Of a stretch of 64,000 nucleotides of DNA, positions 11,058-22,120 are shown one piece after another. The translations under genes were made by a program, and so were the position numbers. This DNA comes from Adhaeribacter aquaticus DSM 16391 (GTDB lineage: Bacteria > Bacteroidota > Bacteroidia > Cytophagales > Hymenobacteraceae), in contig NZ_KI421517.1 in the NCBI RefSeq assembly GCF_000473365.1, forward strand, positions 4,006,001-4,070,000, written 5' to 3'. Position 1 is the stretch's first letter, and each line of letters opens with the position of its first letter. Below the pieces are notes generated by a model, which was not told the origin of the DNA, ran no database searches, and saw only the letters and a program-made list of their open reading frames with translations.

Positions 11058-11138
11058 GTTAATGGACTACTAAGGTCTAGGCAGGTCAGCAAAGGACTGA
11101 AGTGGACATCATTTCGCCACTACCAGGTTTAAAAATGA

Positions 11139-11182
11139 AAAAGGAAGAATTTGTAACAAAAACGCCACAAATTCTTCCTTTT
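11139..11182 (-). terminator. mnmE terminator
   Basis: A perfect 16-bp stem (11139-11154 with 11167-11182) and a 12-nt loop. On the minus strand it is followed by ttcattttt. It lies just past the mnmE stop. Confidence 0.85.
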
Positions 11183-11254
11183 AAACACGTTTTAATCCCT
11201 TTGAATTATTCTAAAAACATATGTTATGATATAAAAGTAGTGTTTTAAGGCAAT

Positions 11255-12643
11255 TTATTTGCCGATACAGAACTTGCTGAAAATGTTTTCCAGCAAATCA
11301 TCAGTAGTAATTTCACCGGTAATTTCCCCTAGAGCATATAATGCCCGCCGGATATCGGAAGCTAAGAAGTCACCGGTAATACCGCTGCTAATACCATTCA
11401 ATACATCATCTAACGCAACATAAGTTTGCTGCAGGTTTTGGTAGTGTCGCAAATTGGTAACAATGGTTTGATTGCCGGTATCCAATTGGTTGCCCTTAAC
11501 TTTTTCGATCAGTTTTTGCTTCAGCAAATCAATTCCAACTTTCTCGGCGGCCGAAATAGCTAAAATATTGGCAACCGGCTTATAATCTTCTAAACGGGAA
11601 GTATCAAATATATCTATTTTATTGGCAACTGCCAGAAGAGGCGTGTTTTCATTTAGTTCTAAGGCCTTGATTTCATTTGCTAATTCCTCTGGCGTAGTGG
11701 ACTGCATATCAAACAAATAAATAACCAAAGAAGCTTCTACTACTTTCTTTAAAGTCCGTTCTACTCCAATGGCTTCTACCTTGTCAGTAGTTTCACGCAG
11801 ACCGGCGGTATCAATAAACCGGAAGCTGATGCCTTCAAGCTTGATTTCGTCTTCAATAAAATCACGGGTAGTGCCCGCAACATCCGAAACAATGGCTTTT
11901 TCCTCGTTTAATAAAACATTAAGTAAGGTTGATTTACCGGCGTTAGGTTTCCCGATAATAACCACCGGTACCCCATGTTTAATAACATTGCCAAATTCAA
12001 AGGATTTTAATAAATCCCGGATCAGCTTCTGTATGTTAAAAATCAGGTTTTGTAAAGCGGTACGATCAGCAAATTCTACGTCTTCTTCGCCAAAATCCAA
12101 TTCTAATTCTATCATAGAAGCAAAGTGGATGAGCTGAGCCCGCAGGGCTTTGATTTCCTGACTAAAGCCGCCCCGCATTTGCTTCATGGCTACTTCGTGC
12201 GATAACTTAGAGTCAGAGGCAATCAAATCAGCCACAGCTTCGGCCTGAGCTAAATCTAAAGTGCCGTTTAGGAATGCACGTTTGGTAAATTCGCCCGCTT
12301 GGGCTAAACGCGCTCCATTTTTTAGAGTGGCTTTTATAATTTGCTCTACAATAAAATCGGAACCGTGGCAGGAAATTTCTACAACGTTTTCTTTTGTGTA
12401 GGAGTGAGGAGCTTTAAATAAAGAAACAACTACTTCATCAATGATTTTGCCTTCTTCGCGAATGGTACCAAAATGTAAAGTATGAGAAGGCTGGTCCTCT
12501 AGTTTTTTACCGTGAAAAATAGTATCGGCAATACTAATGGCAGCGGGTCCGGACAAGCGAATTACGGCAATGGCACCTTTACCATGAGCAGTAGCCAGAG
12601 CTACAATAGTATCGGCATTCTGGGTAGAGTATAGGGTATTCAA
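11255..12643 (-). CDS. mnmE: tRNA modification GTPase MnmE
   Basis: With MnmG it forms the 5-carboxymethylaminomethyl group on U34 of some tRNAs, in the cytosol. It has 462 residues, the usual length. Residues 1-120 are the folate-binding domain (GKGAIAVIRLSGP, HSYTKENVVEISCHGS), followed by the helical domain and the inserted G domain from about 220 (GKPNAGKST, DVAGTTRD, DTAGLRET, NKID). The C-terminus is FCIGK, with the catalytic Cys. It is an independent minus-strand gene with its own terminator. Confidence 0.97.
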   Translation of the reverse strand: MNTLYSTQNADTIVALATAHGKGAIAVIRLSGPAAISIADTIFHGKKLEDQPSHTLHFGTIREEGKIIDEVVVSLFKAPHSYTKENVVEISCHGSDFIVEQIIKATLKNGARLAQAGEFTKRAFLNGTLDLAQAEAVADLIASDSKLSHEVAMKQMRGGFSQEIKALRAQLIHFASMIELELDFGEEDVEFADRTALQNLIFNIQKLIRDLLKSFEFGNVIKHGVPVVIIGKPNAGKSTLLNVLLNEEKAIVSDVAGTTRDFIEDEIKLEGISFRFIDTAGLRETTDKVEAIGVERTLKKVVEASLVIYLFDMQSTTPEELANEIKALELNENTPLLAVANKIDIFDTSRLEDYKPVANILAISAAEKVGIDLLKQKLIEKVKGNQLDTGNQTIVTNLRHYQNLQQTYVALDDVLNGISSGITGDFLASDIRRALYALGEITGEITTDDLLENIFSKFCIGK

Positions 12644-12807
12644 TTATTTGGATAAACTAGATGAACAGGTAAAATTAATATAAATTTTAGTCCTGAATTA
12701 TTAATATTTTAACGGAAACTTTTAACGATTGTGCTAAGCAATAGGAAGCTTCAAGATTATTTAATTCTGCTGGTGCTTTTTTTCGGCCAGTTGTTAACTA
12801 GTTTTAC

Positions 12808-13344
12808 TTATTTTACTGAAGCAGTGGCTGTATAATCCTGAAAGGATTTATTTTTATAATGGTTTTCAGCAAAATATTTTAATAATGTTTTGAAATTAGG
12901 AACATCCAGGTAACCCGGCACTGGGGTAATTATAGCCATGCGTTCATCTAAATATACCGTAGTTGGATAGCTTAACTGTCCTTTTAGTAAAGCCAGGGCC
13001 GCTTCATGGGTACGGTATTGCTCGTTGTATTTATACATTTTGCCATTTACAGTAATGGGAGCCTTTCCTTCTGCATCTAATTTTACGGCATAAAAATGCT
13101 TATTGACATATTTTGCAATTTCCGGATCTGTAAAGGTTTTTTTATCCATAACCTTGCACCAGCCGCACCAATCAGTATACACATCAACCACCATTTTGCG
13201 TGGTTCTTTTTTAGATAGTGCTGCCGCCTCTTCTAAGGTAACCCATTTTATTTTTTCCTTTACAGGATTAATTGGCTTTACCAGAACAGTGAAACTGCTA
13301 AGTAGAGCCAGGTTTAAAACAAAAAAATATATTTTAAATTTCAT
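12808..13344 (-). CDS. Exported thioredoxin-like protein
   Basis: A periplasmic thiol-disulfide protein of about 178 residues. I chose the ATG at 13344 (MKFKIYFFVLNLALLSSFTVLV) because it begins a proper signal peptide; an upstream ATG at 13386 would add 14 residues that spoil it. The redox motif is VDVYTDWCGWCKVMDKKTF. Conserved downstream features are KLDAEGK and YPTTVYLDE with the cis-Pro. It belongs to the thioredoxin_7/DUF255-like group found in Bacteroidota. The partner protein is unknown. Confidence 0.85.
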   Translation of the reverse strand: MKFKIYFFVLNLALLSSFTVLVKPINPVKEKIKWVTLEEAAALSKKEPRKMVVDVYTDWCGWCKVMDKKTFTDPEIAKYVNKHFYAVKLDAEGKAPITVNGKMYKYNEQYRTHEAALALLKGQLSYPTTVYLDERMAIITPVPGYLDVPNFKTLLKYFAENHYKNKSFQDYTATASVK

Positions 13345-13429
13345 ATTGGGATAATCTTCAAAAGCAGGTGTATACCTGGTAAACACCTATTAAGTATACG
13401 CTGGTTCAGTCAAAATATTTTATTTGCTT

Positions 13430-15298
13430 TTAAACTATTAGAACGGGGATTTGGACTTTATGTCTTACTTCATTAATGGTGGTGCCATAAATCATATCTT
13501 TTACCATTTTATGACCATGGGAGCCCATTACAAGTAAATCAGCATTAAATTTTTTAACTATCAAAGGAATGCATTTCTTAGGGTTTCCGAACCCTAGGTC
13601 AGTCCTTATTTTGTAGCCTTGCCGGCGTAAATCAGTGGCATAAATTTCCAGGTTCATTCGGTCTATACTTGATTCCCGGTCGCGTATTTCCAGCCCCATA
13701 ACATGCGCTCCGACTGTTTCTACCACATGTATTAGCAGATAGTCCGCACTTTTCTGACCAATAGCCAAGGCGCTGTTAATGGCATTCATATCTACTTTAG
13801 AAAAATCAAGGGAAATGGCAATACGGGTATAGGGTAGTCTTTCCTGGGACTGATAAGAAACTACTTTTACTGGTTGGCTGGCTCTTTCTTTACGTCGGAG
13901 ATTGGCAATTAGGGGCTGAAGCGAAATATATAATAACAAGAAACCCGCAGCCAGGGCTATGGGTATTACAAGGCCTCCAACCAAAGCGGGGTGTTTTGAT
14001 TTTTGGATCCATCCGGCTATTTCTTCATAAACCATGGTGGCATTCAATACTACAATTACCAAAGCCGAAATCCAGGCGGCAATTTTTACTTTGGGGCCAA
14101 TTGCAAAATTGCCCATCCGGCGCTTGCTACTAACAAAATGAATGAGCGGAATAACAGCAAACCCTAGTTGCAAGCTTAATACCACCTGGCTTAATACTAA
14201 TAATTTACCTGTTTGATCTTCCCCAAAAACAATTATTACAAAAAGGGCAGGAGCTACTGCTATAATCCGGGTTATCATCCGGCGAAGCCACGGCTGAATC
14301 CGGAGATTTAAATAACCTTCCATTACAATTTGTCCGGCCAGGGTCCCGGTTAAGGTAGAGCTTTGACCAGCAGCTATCAGGGCTATTGCAAATAAAATAG
14401 GTGCCCATTTTGTGCCGAGTATTCCTGCTAAAAAGCGGTGTGCATCCTGGATTTCGGAAACAGTGTAGTAGCCATTTTTATAAAAGGCCGTGGCAGCTAA
14501 AATTAAAATGGCTGCGTTTACCAGAAATGCTAAATTAAGCGCAATGGTAGAATCAATTAAATTATATTTTAAAGCTCTTTTTATGCCTTGCTGGCTACGA
14601 TCTATTTTACGGCTTTGTACCAGGGAAGAGTGCAGGTACAAATTATGAGGCATAACAGTAGCACCGATAATTCCAATGGCAATGTAAAGGGCATTATTAT
14701 TGGGTAAAGAGGGAATAAAACCACGTGCCAAAGCCCCCATATCTGGTTTGGCAAAAATCATTTCCATGATAAAAGCAAAACCTATAATACATATTAGCAC
14801 CAGAATAAAAGCCTCCATTTTGCGCATACCCTGGTTTATCAGGTAAAGCAAAAGAAAGGTATCTAGAACCGTTAGACTTACTCCCCAAACCAACGGAATT
14901 CCAAAGAGCAGTTGTAACCCGATTGCCATGCCTAAAACTTCGGCCAGATCGCAGGCCGCAATAGCTATTTCTGCTAAAATATAAAGACATATATTTACCG
15001 TTTTTGGATAAGTTTCCCGCGAAGCCTGGGCTAAATCTTTGCCCCGGACCACTCCCAACCGGGCACTCAGGCTCTGAAGCAAAATAGCCATTAAGTTACT
15101 CATCAGGAGTACCCAGATCAGGCTATACCCAAACTGGCTACCTCCGGCAATATCTGTAGCCCAATTGCCCGGATCCATATAGCCCACGCTAACTAAATAA
15201 GCCGGACCTAAAAAAGAAAGAAGCCTTTTCCAGAAACTTTTGTGAGAGGTGGTATCAATAGAAGCATTAACTTCTTCCAACGATTTACTCTCCGCCAT
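13430..15298 (-). CDS. mntH: Nramp Mn/Fe transporter fused to a universal-stress domain
   Basis: A 622-residue inner-membrane proton-coupled divalent metal importer. The Nramp part (residues about 20-460, 11-12 membrane segments) has DPGNW at 42-46 in TM1 and MPHNLYLHSS in TM6, the metal-site motifs. After a basic linker (LRRKERASQPVK), residues about 480-622 form a UspA domain whose end carries GSHGHKMVKDMIYGTT, the G-2x-G-9x-G(S/T) ATP-binding pattern. Ordinary MntH is about 410-450 residues, so the tail is extra; it may sense ATP or stress (inference). The spacer to the glycosyltransferase (15299-15580) holds no gene. Confidence 0.93.
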   Translation of the reverse strand: MAESKSLEEVNASIDTTSHKSFWKRLLSFLGPAYLVSVGYMDPGNWATDIAGGSQFGYSLIWVLLMSNLMAILLQSLSARLGVVRGKDLAQASRETYPKTVNICLYILAEIAIAACDLAEVLGMAIGLQLLFGIPLVWGVSLTVLDTFLLLYLINQGMRKMEAFILVLICIIGFAFIMEMIFAKPDMGALARGFIPSLPNNNALYIAIGIIGATVMPHNLYLHSSLVQSRKIDRSQQGIKRALKYNLIDSTIALNLAFLVNAAILILAATAFYKNGYYTVSEIQDAHRFLAGILGTKWAPILFAIALIAAGQSSTLTGTLAGQIVMEGYLNLRIQPWLRRMITRIIAVAPALFVIIVFGEDQTGKLLVLSQVVLSLQLGFAVIPLIHFVSSKRRMGNFAIGPKVKIAAWISALVIVVLNATMVYEEIAGWIQKSKHPALVGGLVIPIALAAGFLLLYISLQPLIANLRRKERASQPVKVVSYQSQERLPYTRIAISLDFSKVDMNAINSALAIGQKSADYLLIHVVETVGAHVMGLEIRDRESSIDRMNLEIYATDLRRQGYKIRTDLGFGNPKKCIPLIVKKFNADLLVMGSHGHKMVKDMIYGTTINEVRHKVQIPVLIV

Positions 15299-15580
15299 AA
15301 TAGATTACAAAAGTTATAATAAAAGTGAAATGTTATAATTTTTTAATAATAATATAAGAATACTTAAATACTTTTAAATAGTTTAGGAGGTTTATTGTTT
15401 TTTAGGGATTTAAAATGGGCGGAGGAAATGATAAAATAAATTTGGCCACGGGTTGAGCACCTTTTTACCGAAAATTTATTTAAAAAACGTGTTATAATTT
15501 CCTTTAAGGGTGAATTTAAAAATTAGATTTTTAGGTTATTAATGGTTTTAGTTTAATAACTAAATAATTTTGTTTACCCG

Positions 15581-16714
15581 TTAAAGCACCTTTTGAAACC
15601 AGTTCAATAATTTTTTTTCTTCGGTTTCCCAAAAAGCTTCTCTTAAATCCCTGCCTTTGTAGAATACCTGTTTATAGAGTTCCTCCAGTATCTCTTCCTG
15701 CTTATAAGCCTGGTAATTAATATGGATACCAGCTTGGTAATGATCTATAATGGGTTGCCAATAAGGGTTTTGTTCTACAATTACAGGCAATCCGTTAGCC
15801 ATGTACTCGTAAAGTTTAGTTGGAATGCAATGTGAAATACTGGGATGGGAATGATAGGGGAGTAATCCAAGAGTATTATTTCTAATGGCCTCTGTTATTT
15901 GTGCGTGTGGCACTAATGTTTTACCGCCTATCAAAGTTATGTAAGGCTTATTTTTAATTTGGGTGATTACCTGTTGATATACTTCTGGTTGTGGACAATA
16001 ACCTATAATAGTTAGGGAAACAGCATTGTTGACCTTAAATAAAGCATTGGCTAGTTCAATTGCCTCAAATATGCCATATAATTTAGATATGGTGCCGGAA
16101 TACAATAGCTTAATTGGGGCAGGGTTGACCTGCACGCCCTTGCTGATATAATTAATTGGTTCTTCTAAAGATTCGGGTTTAAACTTATTTTCCAAAATTA
16201 TATAATTATCACGGAGGAAGGTTAATTCCTGCGCATAACTTTTCTCAGCCAGTAAAAACTGTTGAATAAAATAAGAAGCCAGCTTCTCATTTAGCCTAAC
16301 AAAACTACCTAGCAAATCTTTCATAAGATTTGGATAAACACCTTGCGATTTTATATTCAGATAATAATTTTCCTGCACATCATAAATTAGACTACAGGAG
16401 GAAAATAATTTATAAATTAATCCGGCTACTAATAATTCAGGAGTACAAATAATAACTACCTGAGGTTTTACCCGCGCAAGCAGGTACAAAAATTTTAAGG
16501 ACACCAAAAACCGTTTGGGGCTTAGGCGGGGAAAAGAAAAAATGGGATGAAAAAAAACATTGTGAGGGGCATTGGTTGGCAAGGGAGTGGCAAAACCAAC
16601 TACATGAACTGCTGCCTGAGGAATTTTGGCCAGCGATAACCCAAACTTATGGTACATGCGGGTATCGGTAACCGGTTTCAGAATAGAAGCCAGCAGAATT
16701 CTTGTTTCTTTCAT
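15581..16714 (-). CDS. Group 1 (GT4-like) glycosyltransferase
   Basis: 377 residues with a GT-B fold. It transfers a sugar from a nucleotide donor; donor and acceptor are not predictable. The N-terminal domain contains VVIICTPELLVAGLIY and LIYDVQENYY. The C-terminal domain starts near PIKLLYSGTISKLYGIFEAI and has ISHCIPTKLYEYMANGLPVIV, the donor-binding region of the family. No membrane segment is obvious, so it is probably cytosolic or peripheral. It is transcribed away from dapD with only 57 bp between the starts. There is no other glycan gene nearby. Confidence 0.85.
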   Translation of the reverse strand: MKETRILLASILKPVTDTRMYHKFGLSLAKIPQAAVHVVGFATPLPTNAPHNVFFHPIFSFPRLSPKRFLVSLKFLYLLARVKPQVVIICTPELLVAGLIYKLFSSCSLIYDVQENYYLNIKSQGVYPNLMKDLLGSFVRLNEKLASYFIQQFLLAEKSYAQELTFLRDNYIILENKFKPESLEEPINYISKGVQVNPAPIKLLYSGTISKLYGIFEAIELANALFKVNNAVSLTIIGYCPQPEVYQQVITQIKNKPYITLIGGKTLVPHAQITEAIRNNTLGLLPYHSHPSISHCIPTKLYEYMANGLPVIVEQNPYWQPIIDHYQAGIHINYQAYKQEEILEELYKQVFYKGRDLREAFWETEEKKLLNWFQKVL

Positions 16715-16771
16715 TAAAGTAAAAATACTACTTTTACGGCGTTTTTAATATTTATACAAATTCGTCTGAAA

Positions 16772-17590
16772 ATGTCGCTTCAACAAATAATTGAACAAGC
16801 CTGGGAAGATCGTTCCAAGCTGCAAGAAATTCAAACCCTAGATGCTATCCGGGAAGTAGTCGAACTTTTAGATAAAGGCCAGATTCGGGTGGCAGAACCA
16901 GATGGGGAAAATGAGAAATGGAAAGTAAATGAGTGGGTGAAAAAGGCCGTACTGATGTACTTCCCAATCCAGAAAATGGAAACCATTGAAGTAGGTCCTT
17001 TTGAATTCCATGACAAAATTGCCCTTAAGAAAAATTATGCCGAGTTGGGTGTGCGGGTAGTACCTCATGCTATTGCCCGTTATGGCTCTTTCTTATCTAA
17101 AGGAGTAATTATGATGCCTTCTTATGTAAACATTGGTGCTTATGTAGGTGAAGGTACTATGGTAGATACCTGGGCTACCGTAGGTAGCTGTGCACAAGTA
17201 GGCAAGAACGTTCATTTAAGCGGTGGTGTTGGTTTAGGTGGTGTTTTAGAGCCAGTACAAGCTTCACCGGTTATTGTAGAAGATGGAGCATTTATTGGTT
17301 CGCGTTGTATTTTAGTAGAAGGCTGCCATATTGGTAAAGAAGCTGTAATAGGTGCTAATGTTTGCATTACCGGAAGCTCAAAAATTATTGATGTAACCGG
17401 ACCAGAACCTATAATCTACAATGGTTATGTTCCTCCGCGTTCTGTAGTTATTCCTGGTTCATATACAAAATCGTTTCCCGCTGGAGATTACCAGGTGCCG
17501 TGCGCTTTAATAATTGGCCAACGGAAAGAAAGTACTGACCTTAAAACTTCCTTGAACGATGCTCTACGTGATAATGGCGTGGCCGTTTAA
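16772..17590 (+). CDS. dapD: 2,3,4,5-tetrahydropyridine-2,6-dicarboxylate N-succinyltransferase
   Basis: Succinylates tetrahydrodipicolinate in the succinylase branch of lysine/diaminopimelate synthesis, in the cytosol. 272 residues, as usual. Seen: the helical N-terminus (IIEQAWEDRSKL), then left-handed beta-helix repeats from about residue 100 (RYGSFLSKGVIMMPSYVNIG, GTMVDTWATVGSCAQVG, HLSGGVGLGGVLEP), and VIPGSYTKSFPAGDY near the end. It is followed by a strong hairpin terminator and is a single-gene unit. Confidence 0.97.
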   Translation: MSLQQIIEQAWEDRSKLQEIQTLDAIREVVELLDKGQIRVAEPDGENEKWKVNEWVKKAVLMYFPIQKMETIEVGPFEFHDKIALKKNYAELGVRVVPHAIARYGSFLSKGVIMMPSYVNIGAYVGEGTMVDTWATVGSCAQVGKNVHLSGGVGLGGVLEPVQASPVIVEDGAFIGSRCILVEGCHIGKEAVIGANVCITGSSKIIDVTGPEPIIYNGYVPPRSVVIPGSYTKSFPAGDYQVPCALIIGQRKESTDLKTSLNDALRDNGVAV

Positions 17591-17626
17591 GTAGAAAGTC
17601 TAAGGAATAACTTATCAATCATTAAT

Positions 17627-17671
17627 AAAGGCAGGAACAATATTTTATAAATGTTCCTACCTTTATTTTTT
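17627..17671 (+). terminator. dapD terminator
   Basis: Hairpin aaaggcaggaaca / tgttcctaccttt (one C-A mismatch), followed by attttttta on the plus strand. It lies between the convergent dapD and hydroxyacyl-CoA dehydrogenase genes. Confidence 0.8.
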
Positions 17672-17727
17672 AATTGGGTAAAAGAGAGAATGCCAGCCTT
17701 GAGCACTGCCCGCTTTTAGTGTATATT

Positions 17728-18630
17728 TTAAGATTTAAGGCTTTTTTTAAATCTATCGGCAACGATTAAATCTTTGGTGCCATGTTGCCAGGAATAAAAA
17801 CCACTGCCCGATTTTACTCCTTTATGACCCGCCTGAACCATGTTTACTAGCAACGGACAAGGAGCATATTTAGGATTGCCAAAGCCATCATGCAAAACTT
17901 TTAATATATACAGGCATACATCCAGGCCAATAAAATCTGCTAATTGCAGCGGCCCCATTGGGTGAGACATACCTAATTTCATTACTGTGTCTATTTCATT
18001 GACGCCGGCCACTCCTTCGTACAAGGTATAAATGGCTTCATTTATCATGGGCATCAAGATGCGGTTTGAAACAAAGCCCGGATAATCATTTACTTCGGTG
18101 GGTACTTTATCTAATTTTATAGCTAAATCCATTATGGTTTGGGTTACTGCATCCGACGTAGCATACCCTCTTATAACTTCAACCAGCTTCATTACCGGTA
18201 CCGGATTCATAAAGTGCATACCAATTACCTGGGCTGGTCTTTTGGTAGCAGCTGCAATTTTGGTAATGGAAATAGAGGAGGTATTGGTGGCCAGAATAGC
18301 TTCTGTTTTCGCATACATATCCAGCTCCTGAAATATTTTTAATTTCAGCTCTACATTTTCAGTAGCTGCTTCCACAATTAAATCGGCTTCGGAAACACCT
18401 GTCATTAAATCGGTAGTAGTTTTTATGTGTTGTAGAGCATCATCTTTTTGTGTTTCTGTCAGATTGCCTTTTGCTATCATGCGATCTAAATTTTTACTGA
18501 TGGTCTGCAAGGCTTTTTGTAAGGCAGTTTCAGATATATCAATAAGGGAAACTAAAAAACCATGTTGTGCAAAAACATGGGCAATGCCATTACCCATCGT
18601 TCCTGAACCAATAACCGCTATTTTCTTCAT
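17728..18630 (-). CDS. hbd: 3-hydroxybutyryl/3-hydroxyacyl-CoA dehydrogenase
   Basis: An NAD-dependent oxidoreductase acting on (S)-3-hydroxyacyl-CoA, cytosolic. 300 residues in the short single-function form. The Rossmann motif IGSGTMGNGIAHVFAQHG is at 7-24; the catalytic His is in HFMNPVPVMKLVEVI. The C-terminal domain has NDYPGFVSNRILMPMINEA and GMSHPMGPLQLADFIGLD. It could serve beta-oxidation, butyrate or PHB chemistry; no neighbour decides this. Symbol by family. Confidence 0.93.
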   Translation of the reverse strand: MKKIAVIGSGTMGNGIAHVFAQHGFLVSLIDISETALQKALQTISKNLDRMIAKGNLTETQKDDALQHIKTTTDLMTGVSEADLIVEAATENVELKLKIFQELDMYAKTEAILATNTSSISITKIAAATKRPAQVIGMHFMNPVPVMKLVEVIRGYATSDAVTQTIMDLAIKLDKVPTEVNDYPGFVSNRILMPMINEAIYTLYEGVAGVNEIDTVMKLGMSHPMGPLQLADFIGLDVCLYILKVLHDGFGNPKYAPCPLLVNMVQAGHKGVKSGSGFYSWQHGTKDLIVADRFKKSLKS

Positions 18631-18960
18631 GCCGGAATAAATTTAGTTTGTTTTACTTTATACTTTCTCCATTCCCTATAGCTGCCACAGATACTACATC
18701 TTGGGTAAAAAGCCCTTGGTTTAAGGCAAAAAGGCACCCTTGAAAAGAAAGAATATAAATGTTCTAATATAATTATTGTAATATAAAAAAAATAGGTAAA
18801 AAGAATTAACTATATAAATCTTTTATGATATTCAATCGTAAGAGGAATTATATTAGCAGGATACAATTATTAGGAATAACTACTAATTATTAATCAATTG
18901 GTATTGAGCTAATTAAGTAAAATCTAAATATTTACTAGTTTAACTAAACACAAAATAAAA
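18631..18960. other. Intergenic region, 330 bp
   Basis: AT-rich DNA between the start of the dehydrogenase (minus) and the first small membrane peptide (plus). It must hold both promoters, but no clean TAnnTTTG with a -33 box was recognised. No ORF or strong repeat was seen. Confidence 0.4.
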
Positions 18961-19113
18961 ATGGGAAATTTACTTTATCTGATAGCAGTAGTTTTAGTAA
19001 TAATGTGGCTTATTGGTTACGTAGGAATGCACGTAGGTGGTGGCTTAATTCATATATTATTAGTTATTGCTGTTATAGCTATTGTTTTACGCTTAATTAG
19101 AGGCGCAGCCTAA
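18961..19113 (+). CDS. Small membrane protein, DUF5670/lmo0937 type (copy 1)
   Basis: A 50-residue protein beginning MGNLLYLIAVVLVIMWLIGY and ending VLRLIRGAA. It has two membrane segments (residues 4-22 and 29-43) split by a short Gly-rich turn (HVGGG), and a basic C-terminus facing the cytosol. It matches the lmo0937 family of two-helix peptides, whose function is unknown. It is the first of a tandem pair 46 bp apart. Confidence 0.8.
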   Translation: MGNLLYLIAVVLVIMWLIGYVGMHVGGGLIHILLVIAVIAIVLRLIRGAA

Positions 19114-19159
19114 ATTTAAATAAATCTTTACTTTCTGAAACTTAAATAAACTTAAAACT

Positions 19160-19315
19160 ATGGGAAATCTATTGTATATAATCGCGGTGGTATTAGTAAT
19201 TCTTTGGCTTATTGGCTTCTTAGGATTTGGTGATAGTGTGGGAGGTGTTATTCACGTATTATTAGTAATTGCTATTGTAGCCGTACTATTACGTCTGATA
19301 CGAGGAGCAGCCTAA
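19160..19315 (+). CDS. Small membrane protein, DUF5670/lmo0937 type (copy 2)
   Basis: 51 residues, MGNLLYIIAVVLVILWLIGF to LLRLIRGAA. It is nearly identical in layout to the upstream copy, with changes mostly in the loop (GFGDSVGG in place of GMHVGG). It shares a transcript with copy 1 by spacing and is followed by a strong terminator. It is probably a recent tandem duplicate. Function unknown. Confidence 0.8.
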   Translation: MGNLLYIIAVVLVILWLIGFLGFGDSVGGVIHVLLVIAIVAVLLRLIRGAA

Positions 19316-19343
19316 AACAAGATTATTTTAAGCTACATATATA

Positions 19344-19385
19344 AAAAAAGAGAGGCACTTAGTAAGTGCCTCTCTTTTTTTATAT
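19344..19385. terminator. Bidirectional terminator
   Basis: A 17-bp perfect stem (19344-19360 with 19364-19380) with an agt loop. A-rich on the left and T-rich on the right, it serves both the small peptide genes (plus) and the outer-membrane protein gene at 19398 (minus). Confidence 0.85.
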
Positions 19386-19397
19386 TGAAGAAACAGA

Positions 19398-20168
19398 TTA
19401 TTTAAAGTTATAAATAAATCCAGCCCTTAAAATTGGAATAGAATTTCTGGTATTAAAGTTATCAGTGGTATTAACCCGGAACAATACGTACAGATCATAC
19501 CCAAATTTACTGGAAGCCATTTGCCGGTAACCTAATCCGGCTAATGTTTCCTGGATATTCCTTCGGTAGTTATCTACTATTTGCCCAGATGAATTTACCA
19601 AATAGGCCTGTGTATTCAACAAAGCATGTTCAGCATGTATAAGAATAGGACCAAATACAATTACCTGAGTAAAAGCTTTTGCACCATAATCGGAGTAAGC
19701 CATATTATTAATGCCATTGTATTGGTAACTTAACCCGGGGCCTACCGCAAATCTTTTGGTTATGCGGTAGCCTAGCATAGGCGAGGCGCCAATCCGGAAA
19801 TAAGTTCCAAAATAAGAGCTTGAAGAAAACCCCAGAGTAGCGCTACCTGCCAGGAAAAGTTTTTCCTGTAGCGTTTGTTTTACTTTGGGAGTAGCCTCTT
19901 TAACTCTTTCAGGCTCTGGGTTAGAAACCACTGGCGGAGCCGTTCTTTCTGGAGCAGGCGTAACCGGACTAGGAACTTCCCTTCTCGCAGGAGCAGAATT
20001 GATGGCCGGATTACCCGGAGGACCTTGTTCTAATTGCGGTGCCTGATAAGTACTATCAGTAGTTTGGGCTAAACCTGCTTGCGTGCTCCCAAGCAGGACC
20101 ATAAGAAAAAGAGGCAAACTAATGCCTCTTTTAATAGTATTAAATATTGGTAACACAGCTGAAGACAT
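19398..20168 (-). CDS. Hypothetical outer-membrane beta-barrel protein
   Basis: 256 residues with a signal peptide ending at TQAGLAQ. A Pro-rich spacer follows (about residues 40-90, many Pro, Glu and Arg), as in periplasmic linkers. From about residue 105 the sequence has alternating aromatic/hydrophobic strands (GYRITKRFAVGPGLSYQYN, GAKAFTQVIVFGPILIHAEH) and ends in LRAGFIYNFK, a barrel-type C-terminus with a final aromatic. It is probably a small outer-membrane barrel of unknown function. Confidence 0.65.
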   Translation of the reverse strand: MSSAVLPIFNTIKRGISLPLFLMVLLGSTQAGLAQTTDSTYQAPQLEQGPPGNPAINSAPARREVPSPVTPAPERTAPPVVSNPEPERVKEATPKVKQTLQEKLFLAGSATLGFSSSSYFGTYFRIGASPMLGYRITKRFAVGPGLSYQYNGINNMAYSDYGAKAFTQVIVFGPILIHAEHALLNTQAYLVNSSGQIVDNYRRNIQETLAGLGYRQMASSKFGYDLYVLFRVNTTDNFNTRNSIPILRAGFIYNFK

Positions 20169-20219
20169 TTTAATTTTTGCTTAATAACGTCTATAATACG
20201 TATATAGTACTAATTCGAT

Positions 20220-21842
<1,623 letters not shown>

Positions 21843-22120
21843 CTATTTGTTTTCTAGCCGCAAAGGTAAATAAATAATTGATTTTTAAGTTGTCTTGCGG
21901 CGGTGATCTACTATAACTAACAGGCTTTTTAGTTAGTTCAATAAGTTTTAAGGAACCTTAAAGCCGTCTGACCGAATTAATTCTTAAAGGGCCTTTTAAC
22001 CATTTTCTGGGCATTTCGGTATAATAACTAGTTGGAACTTAAACAAATACTTGTTTTTGTTGTATATAAATAAACTCAGCTCTTACATGGCAAAAGTCAT
22101 TAACCTAAATATTTAAAACT

